From positions 5,890,001 through 5,954,000 of the forward strand of contig NW_025963555.1 of the NCBI RefSeq assembly GCF_910591885.1: DNA of 64,000 nt, in the 5' to 3' direction. Positions 57,886-64,000 of this stretch are shown here, in pieces (the stretch's first letter is position 1; each line of letters opens with the position of its first letter). The stretch comes from Bombus terrestris (taxonomy: Eukaryota > Arthropoda > Insecta > Hymenoptera > Apidae). Both the position numbers and the translations under genes were made by a program. A model generated the notes under the pieces. It was not told where the DNA came from. It searched no databases and saw only the letters and a list, made by a program, of their open reading frames with translations.

Positions 57886-59600
57886 CATAACGTTATACGT
57901 CATATAGTAGCACAATATAACGTTATACGTTATAACGTAGTACTACATAACGTCAAACGTCACATAGTGATACAATATAACGTTATACGTTATAACGTAG
58001 AAGCACATAACGTTATATGTTATAAAGTAGTAGTACATAACGTTATACGTTACAACGTAGTAGTACATAACGTCATACGTCCTATAGTGATACAATGTAA
58101 CTTTATACGTTATAACGTAGTAGTATATAACGTTATACGTTATAACGTAGTAGTACATAACGTCATTCGTCCTATAGTGATACAATGTAACGTTATACGT
58201 TATAACGTAGTAGTATATAACGTTATACGTTATAACGTAGTAGTACATAACGTCAAACGTCACATAGTGATACAATATAACGTTATACGTTATAACGTAG
58301 TAGTACATAACGTTATCCGTTATAACGTAGTAGTACATAACGTCATACGTCCTATGGTGATACAATGTAACGTTATACGTTATAACGTAGTAGTATATAA
58401 CGTTATACGTTATAACGTAGTAGTACATAACGTCATTCGTCCTATAGTGATACAATGTAACGTTATACGTTATAACGTAGTAGTATATAACGTTATACGT
58501 TATAACGTAGTAGTACATAACGTCAAACGTCACATAGTGATACAATATAACGTTATACGTTATAACGTAGTAGTACATAACGTTATACGTTATAAAGTAG
58601 TAGTGCATAACGTTATACGTTATAACGTAGTAGTATATAACGTTATACGTTATATCGTTGTAGTACATAACGTCATACCTCCTATAGTGATACAATGTAA
58701 CGTTATACGTTATAACGTAGTAGTATATAACGTTATACGTTATAACGTAGTAGTATATAACGTTATACGTTATAACGTAGTAGTACATAACGTCAAACGT
58801 CACATAGTGATACAATATAACGTTATACGTTATAACGTAGAAGTACATAACGTTATACGTTATAAAGTAGTAGTACATAACGTTATACGTTACAACGTAG
58901 TAGTACATAACGTCATACGTCCTATAGTGATACAATGTAACGTTATACGTTATAACGTAGTAGTATATAACGTTATACGTTATAACGTAGTAGTACATAA
59001 CTTCAAACGTCACATAGTGATTCAATATAACGTTATACGTTATAACGTAGTAGTATATAACGTTATACGTTATAGAGGAGTAGTACATAACGTTATACGT
59101 TACAACGTAGTAGTACATAACGTCATACGTCCTATAGTGATACAATGTAACGTTATACGTTATAACGTAGTAGTATATAACGTTATACGTTATAACGTAG
59201 TAGTACATAACGTCATACGTCCTATAGTGATACAATGTAACGTTATAAGTTATAACGTAGTAGTACTTGACGTTATACGTTATAAAGTAGTAGTACATAT
59301 CGTCATACGTCCCATAGTGATACAATGTAACGTTATACGTTATAACGTAGTAGTATATAACGTTATACGTTATAAAGTAGTAGTACATATCGTCATACGT
59401 CCCATAGTGATACAATGTAACGTTATACGTTATAACGTAGTAGTATATAACGTTATACGTTATAACGTAGTAGTACATAACGTCATACGTCCTATAGTGA
59501 TACAATGTAACGTTATACGTTATAACGTAGTAGTATCTAACGTTATACGTTATAACGTAGTAGTACATAACGTCAAACGTCACATAGTGATACAATATAA

Positions 59601-60825
59601 CGTTATACGTTATAACGTAGTAGTACATAACGTTATACGTTATAACGTAGTAGTATATAACGTTATACGTCCTATAGTGATACAATGTAACGTTATACGT
59701 TATAACGTAGTAGTATATAACGTTATACGTTATAACGTAGTAGTACATAACGTCAAACGTCACATAGTGATACAATATAACGTTATACGTTATAACGTAG
59801 AAGTACATAACGTTATACGTTATAACGTAGTAGTACATAATGTTATACGTTATAAAGTAGTAGTGCATAACGTTATACGTTATAACGTAGTGGTATATAA
59901 GGTTATACGTTATATCGTTGTAGTACATAACGGCATACGTCCTATAGTGATACAATGTAACGTTATACGTTATAACGTAGTAGTATATAACGTTATACGT
60001 TATAACGTAGTAGTATATAACGTTATACGTTATAACGTAGTAGTACATAACGTCAAACGTCACATAGTGATACAATATAACGTTATACGTTATAACGTAG
60101 AAGTACATAACGTTATACGTTATAAAGTAGTACTACATAACGTTATACGTTACAACGTAGTAGTACATAACGTCATACGTCCTATAGTGATACAATGTAA
60201 CGTTATACGTTATAACGTAGTAGTATATAACGTTATACGTTATAACGTAGTAGTACATAACGTCATACGTCCTATAGTGATACAATGTAACGTTATACGT
60301 TATAACGTAGTAGTATCTAACGTTATACGTTATAACGTAGTAGTACATAACGTCAAACGTCACATAGTGATACAATATAACGTTATACGTTATAACGTAG
60401 TAGTATATAACGTTGTACGTTATAACGTAGTAGTACATAACGTTATACGTTACAACGTAGTAGTACATAACGTCATACGTCCTATAGTGATACAATGTAA
60501 CGTTATACGTTATAACGTAGTAGTATATAACGTTATATGTTATAACGTAGTAGTACATAACGTCATACGTCCTATAGTGATACAATGTAACGTTATAAGT
60601 TATAACGTAGTAGTACTTGACGTTATACGTTATAAAGTAGTAGTACATAACGTTATACGTTACAACGTAGTAGTACATAACGTCATGCGTCCTATAGTGA
60701 TACAATATAACGTTATACGTTATAACGTAGTAGTACATAACGTCATACGTTACAACGTAGTAGTACATAACGTCAAACGTCACATAGTGATACAATATAA
60801 CGTTATACGTTATAACGTAGTAGTA
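59601..60825 (+). repeat. 1.22-kb segment, right copy of 56661-57885
   Basis: Right-hand copy at offset 2,940. Correspondence stops near 60825, where the sequence reads AGTATATAAC instead of AGTACATAAC and then enters the GTTTATAACG unit. Confidence 0.84.
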
Positions 60826-61216
60826 TATAACGTTATACGTTATAACGTAGTAGTTTATAACGTCAAACGTCAAATAGTGATACAATATAACGTTATACGT
60901 TATAACGTAGAAGTACATAACGTTATACGTTATAACGTAGTACTATATAACGTTATACGTTATAACGTAGTAGTACATAACGTCAAACGTCACATAGTGG
61001 TACAATATAACGTTATACGTTATAACGTAGAAGTACATAACGTTATACTTTATAAAGTAGTAGTACATAACGTTATACGTTACAACGTAGTAGTACATAA
61101 CGTCATACGTCCTATAGTGATACAATATAACGTTATACGTTATAACGTAGTAGTACATAACGTCATACGTTACAACGTAGTAGTACATAACGTCAAACGT
61201 CACATAGTGATACAAT

Positions 61217-61245
61217 ATAACGTTATACGTTATAACGTAGTAGTA
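61217..61245 (+). repeat. 29-bp marker monomer, founder indel 3, copy 1
   Basis: The C of GTAGTACATAACG is lost, giving GTAGTAATAACG. The register shifts by -1. Confidence 0.94.
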
Positions 61246-61454
61246 ATAACGTTATACGTCATATAGTAGTACAATATAGCGTTATACGTTATAACGTAGT
61301 ACTACATAACGTCAAACGTCACATAGTGATACAATATAACGTTATACGTTATAACGTAGAAGTACATAACGTTATACGTTATATCGTTGTAGTACATAAC
61401 GTCATACGTCCTATAGTGATACAATGTAACGTTATACGTTATAACGTAGTAGTA
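61246..61454 (+). repeat. HOR block 12, 209-bp mini-block
   Basis: Seven monomers, the last one 29 bp, between two 29-mer markers. It contains the junction module with the variant AATATAGCG near 61273-61281. The same string of variants appears again in the last 207 bp of the window at offset 2,548. Confidence 0.8.
61426..61454 (+). repeat. 29-bp marker monomer, founder indel 3, copy 2
   Basis: Same one-base loss, 209 bp after copy 1. This monomer starts with GTAACG because it follows a Q monomer. Confidence 0.94.
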
Positions 61455-63793
61455 ATAACGTTATACGTCATATAGTAGTACAATATAACGTTATACGTTA
61501 TAACGTAGTACTACATAACGTCAAACGTCACACAGTGATACAATATAACGTTATACGTTATAACGTAGAAGTACATAACGTTATACGTTATAAAGTAGTA
61601 GTACATAACGTTATACGTTACAACGTAGTAGTACATAACGTCATACGTCCTATAGTGATACAATGTAACTTTATACGTTATAACGTAGTAGTATATAACG
61701 TTATACGTTATAACGTAGTAGTACATAACGTCATTCGTCCTATAGTGATACAATGTAACGTTATACGTTATAACGTAGTAGTATATAACGTTATACGTTA
61801 TAACGTAGTAGTACATAACGTCATTCGTCCTATAGTGATACAATGTAACGTTATACGTTATAACGTAGTAGTATATAACGTTATACGTTATAACGTAGTA
61901 GTACATAACGTCAAACGTCACATAGTGATACAATATAACGTTATACGTTATAACGTAGTAGTACATAACGTTATACGTTATAAAGTAGTAGTGCATAACG
62001 TTATACGTTATAACGTAGTAGTATATAACGTTATACGTTATATCGTTGTAGTACATAACGTCATACCTCCTATAGTGATACAATGTAACGTTATACGTTA
62101 TAACGTAGTAGTATATAACGTTATACGTTATAACGTAGTAGTATATAACGTTATACGTTATAACGTAGTAGTACATAACGTCAAACGTCACATAGTGATA
62201 CAATATAACGTTATACGTTATAACGTAGAAGTACATAACGTTATACGTTATAAAGTAGTAGTACATAACGTTATACGTTACAACGTAGTAGTACATAACG
62301 TCATACGTCCTATAGTGATACAATGTAACGTTATACGTTATAACGTAGTAGTATATAACGTTATACGTTATAACGTAGTAGTACGTAACTTCAAACGTCA
62401 CATAGTGATTCAATATAACGTTATACGTTATAACGTAGTAGTATATAACGTTATACGTTATAGAGGAGTAGTACATAACGTTATACGTTACAACGTAGTA
62501 GTACATAACGTCATACGTCCTATAGTGATACAATGTAACGTTATACGTTATAACGTAGTAGTATATAACGTTATACGTTATAACGTAGTAGTACATAACG
62601 TCATACGTCCTATAGTGATACAATGTAACGTTATAAGTTATAACGTAGTAGTACTTGACGTTATACGTTATAAAGTAGTAGTACATATCGTCATACGTCC
62701 CATAGTGATACAATGTAACGTTATACGTTATAACGTAGTAGTATATAACGTTATACGTTATAACGTAGTAGTACATAACGTCAAACGTCACATAGTGATA
62801 CAATATAACGTTATACGTTATAACGTAGTAGTATATAACGTTATACGTTATAACGTAGTAGTACATAACGTCATACGTCCTATAGTGATACAATGTAACG
62901 TTATAAGTTATAACGTAGTAGTACTTGATGTTATACGTTATAAAGTAGTAGTACATAACGTTATACGTTATAACGTAGTAGTATATAACGTTATACGTTA
63001 TAACGTAGTAGTACATATCGTCATACGTCCTATAGTGATACAATGTAACGTTATACGTTATAACGTAGTACTATATAACGTTATACGTTATAACGTAGTA
63101 GTACATAACGTCAAACGTCACATAGTGGTACAATATAACGTTATACGTTATAACGTAGAAGTACAAAACCTTAAATGTTATAACGTAATAGTACTTAACG
63201 TTATACGTTACTACGTAGTAGTACATAACGTCATACGTTCTATAGTGATACAATTTAACGTTATACGTTATAACGTAGTAGTACATAACGTTATACGTTA
63301 TAACGTAGTAGTATATAACGTTGTACGTCCTATAGTGATACAATGTAACGTTATACGTTATAACGTAGTAGTATATAACGTTATACGTTATAACGTAGTA
63401 GTTTATAACGTCAAACGTCAAATAGTGATACAATATAACGTTATACGTTATAACGTAGAAGTACATAACGTTATACGTTATAACGTAGTACTATATAACG
63501 TTATACGTTATAACGTAGTAGTACATAACGTCAAACGTCACATAGTGGTACAATATAACGTTATACGTTATAACGTAGAAGTACATAACGTTATACTTTA
63601 TAAAGTAGTAGTACATAACGTTATACGTTACAACGTAGTAGTACATAACGTCATACGTCCTATAGTGATACAATATAACGTTATACGTTATAACGTAGTA
63701 GTACATAACGTCATACGTTACAACGTAGTAGTACATAACGTCAAACGTCACATAGTGATACAATATAACGTTATACGTTATAACGTAGTAGTA
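61455..63793 (+). repeat. HOR block 13, 2,339 bp (zone 3)
   Basis: Length 78 x 30 - 1 bp. About 61830-62758 follows 58440-59370 at offset 3,388, sharing rare strings TATAGAGGAG (59071 and 62459) and CATACCTCC (58674 and 62062). Its right end, from about 63.38 kb, copies 60.83 kb onward at offset 2,548. Confidence 0.82.
63765..63793 (+). repeat. 29-bp marker monomer, founder indel 3, copy 3
   Basis: Same one-base loss, 2,339 bp after copy 2. Confidence 0.94.
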
Positions 63794-64000
63794 ATAACGT
63801 TATACGTCATATAGTAGTACAATATAGCGTTATACGTTATAACGTAGTACTACATAACGTCAAACGTCACATAGTGATACAATATAACGTTATACGTTAT
63901 AACGTAGAAGTACATAACGTTATACGTTATATCGTTGTAGTACATAACGTCATACGTCCTATAGTGATACAATGTAACGTTATACGTTATAACGTAGTAG
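63794..64000 (+). repeat. HOR block 14 (partial, cut by window end)
   Basis: This repeats block 12 monomer for monomer as far as the window reaches, including AATATAGCG near 63821-63829. The unit from about 60.83 kb is therefore starting again when the window ends. Confidence 0.8.

Larger units (their letters stand above)
51317..61245 (+). repeat. HOR block 11, 9,929 bp (zone 2 to zone 3)
   Basis: It runs from the last zone-2 31-mer to the first 29-mer (331 x 30 - 1 bp). The first 2.8 kb copies 42.70-45.53 kb. After about 54.14 kb the junction modules crowd together (near 54251, 54591, 55071, 56021, 57191 and 57941, then 60131). A segment of about 1.22 kb, 56661-57885, recurs at 59601-60825 (offset 2,940) with shared rare variants AAGGTTATACG and CGGCATACG. 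Confidence 0.82.
1..64000 (+). repeat. 30-bp satellite DNA array with higher-order structure, filling the window
   Basis: Every stretch read is a variant of one 30-bp monomer in the same orientation, about 2,133 copies. The register stays constant along the window except at 14 monomers of 29 or 31 bp. Neither end reaches unique sequence, so the array continues on both sides. No inverted monomers, insertions of foreign sequence or mobile elements were seen. The commonest monomer is 30% G+C with three CpGs. Monomers differ by ordered point variants that recur in long identical strings, which is higher-order repeat organisation. A eukaryotic satellite is by far the best explanation; function (centromere, heterochromatin or none) cannot be read from sequence alone. 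Strand is given by the orientation showing GTAGTAG. Confidence 0.97.

Noticed and set aside
897..61266. Very long top-strand open frames (for example 897-7196, 9510-16769, 16801-28620, 51337-61266) as giant repeat proteins
   Set aside because: They are created by the 30-bp period and a stop-free frame. Many start at GTG with no ATG-led gene context, the common monomer variants change amino acids freely, and nearly all the long ones end at shared indel monomers. No domain, signal peptide or unique terminus is present.
873..63763. Long bottom-strand open frames rich in Tyr and Val as genes
   Set aside because: They are the complementary shadow of the same satellite and overlap the top-strand frames throughout. 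They mostly end where GTAGTACTAC makes a TAG, which is a repeat landmark and not a gene end.
1..64000. CRISPR array (about 30-bp direct repeats)
   Set aside because: There are no unique spacers. Repeats abut directly, number in the thousands, and vary in an ordered HOR pattern. No cas genes are present.
1..64000. Telomere repeat or known centromere box
   Set aside because: No TTAGGG-, TTTAGGG- or TTAGG-type tracts and no CGGG core of a CENP-B box were seen. A centromeric role stays possible but is not shown by a motif.
1..64000. Mobile element, rRNA, tRNA or replication origin within the array
   Set aside because: No terminal repeats, reverse-transcriptase or transposase-like stretch, conserved RNA sequence or unique island was found. 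All of it parses as the 30-bp monomer.
1..64000. Prokaryotic or plasmid origin of the window
   Set aside because: A pure 64-kb, 30-bp satellite with no gene has no precedent I know of in bacteria, archaea or plasmids. A eukaryotic chromosome, or an assembly artefact to be excluded with long reads, is more likely.

Overview
The whole window is one uninterrupted tandem array of a 30-bp satellite monomer, about 2,133 copies in the same orientation. I find no gene, RNA gene, mobile element or unique-sequence island, and neither edge leaves the array. A pure satellite field of this size, built as nested higher-order repeats (HORs), points to a eukaryotic chromosome: centromeric, pericentromeric, subtelomeric or sex-chromosome heterochromatin. 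Nothing in the sequence identifies the species.

Monomer: an exact copy of the commonest form lies at 6-35. It is 30% G+C, has three ACGT cores and therefore three CpGs, and is mostly two perfect palindromes (ATAACGTTAT and TACGTTATAACGTA) plus a GTAGTAC tail. Two monomer families alternate. 'A' monomers carry TATAACGTAGTAGTAC-type right halves. 'Q' monomers have right halves ending GTGATACAAT and occur mostly every 3-5 monomers, giving 90-, 120- and 150-bp blocks. Above that level a junction module (CATATAGTAGTACAAT, then a GTAGTACTAC monomer, then a Q monomer) recurs close to 40 times and starts larger units of about 0.2-3.6 kb. Above that are near-identical segments at offsets of about 2.25, 2.94, 3.39, 8.6, 13.8 and 15.9 kb.

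Layout: only 14 monomers were found that are not 30 bp long. They are copies of three founder indels, each confined to one zone. Zone 1 (1 to about 30.6 kb) has seven copies of a 31-mer with AACCTTTATACG. Zone 2 (about 36.2-51.3 kb) has four copies of a 31-mer with ACAACCGTAG. Zone 3 (about 61.2-63.8 kb) has three copies of a 29-mer with GTAGTAATAACG. I use these as block boundaries. Zone 1 holds two long related blocks (877-7207 and 9490-16780), a second related type (16781-28631 and 30613 onward) and two short deletion derivatives (7208-8678 and 8679-9489). Zone 2 holds HORs of 1-2 kb, including a near-perfect 2,250-bp tandem duplication (46599-51098). From about 54 kb the units become shorter and more scrambled.

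Coding: 30 is divisible by 3 and one frame on each strand of the monomer lacks stop codons, so very long reading frames run along both strands. They are a by-product of the repeat, not genes. The points worth checking are the near-absence of length change, the CpG/ACGT density and palindromic design, the zoned founder indels, and the dated-looking series of duplications and internal deletions.
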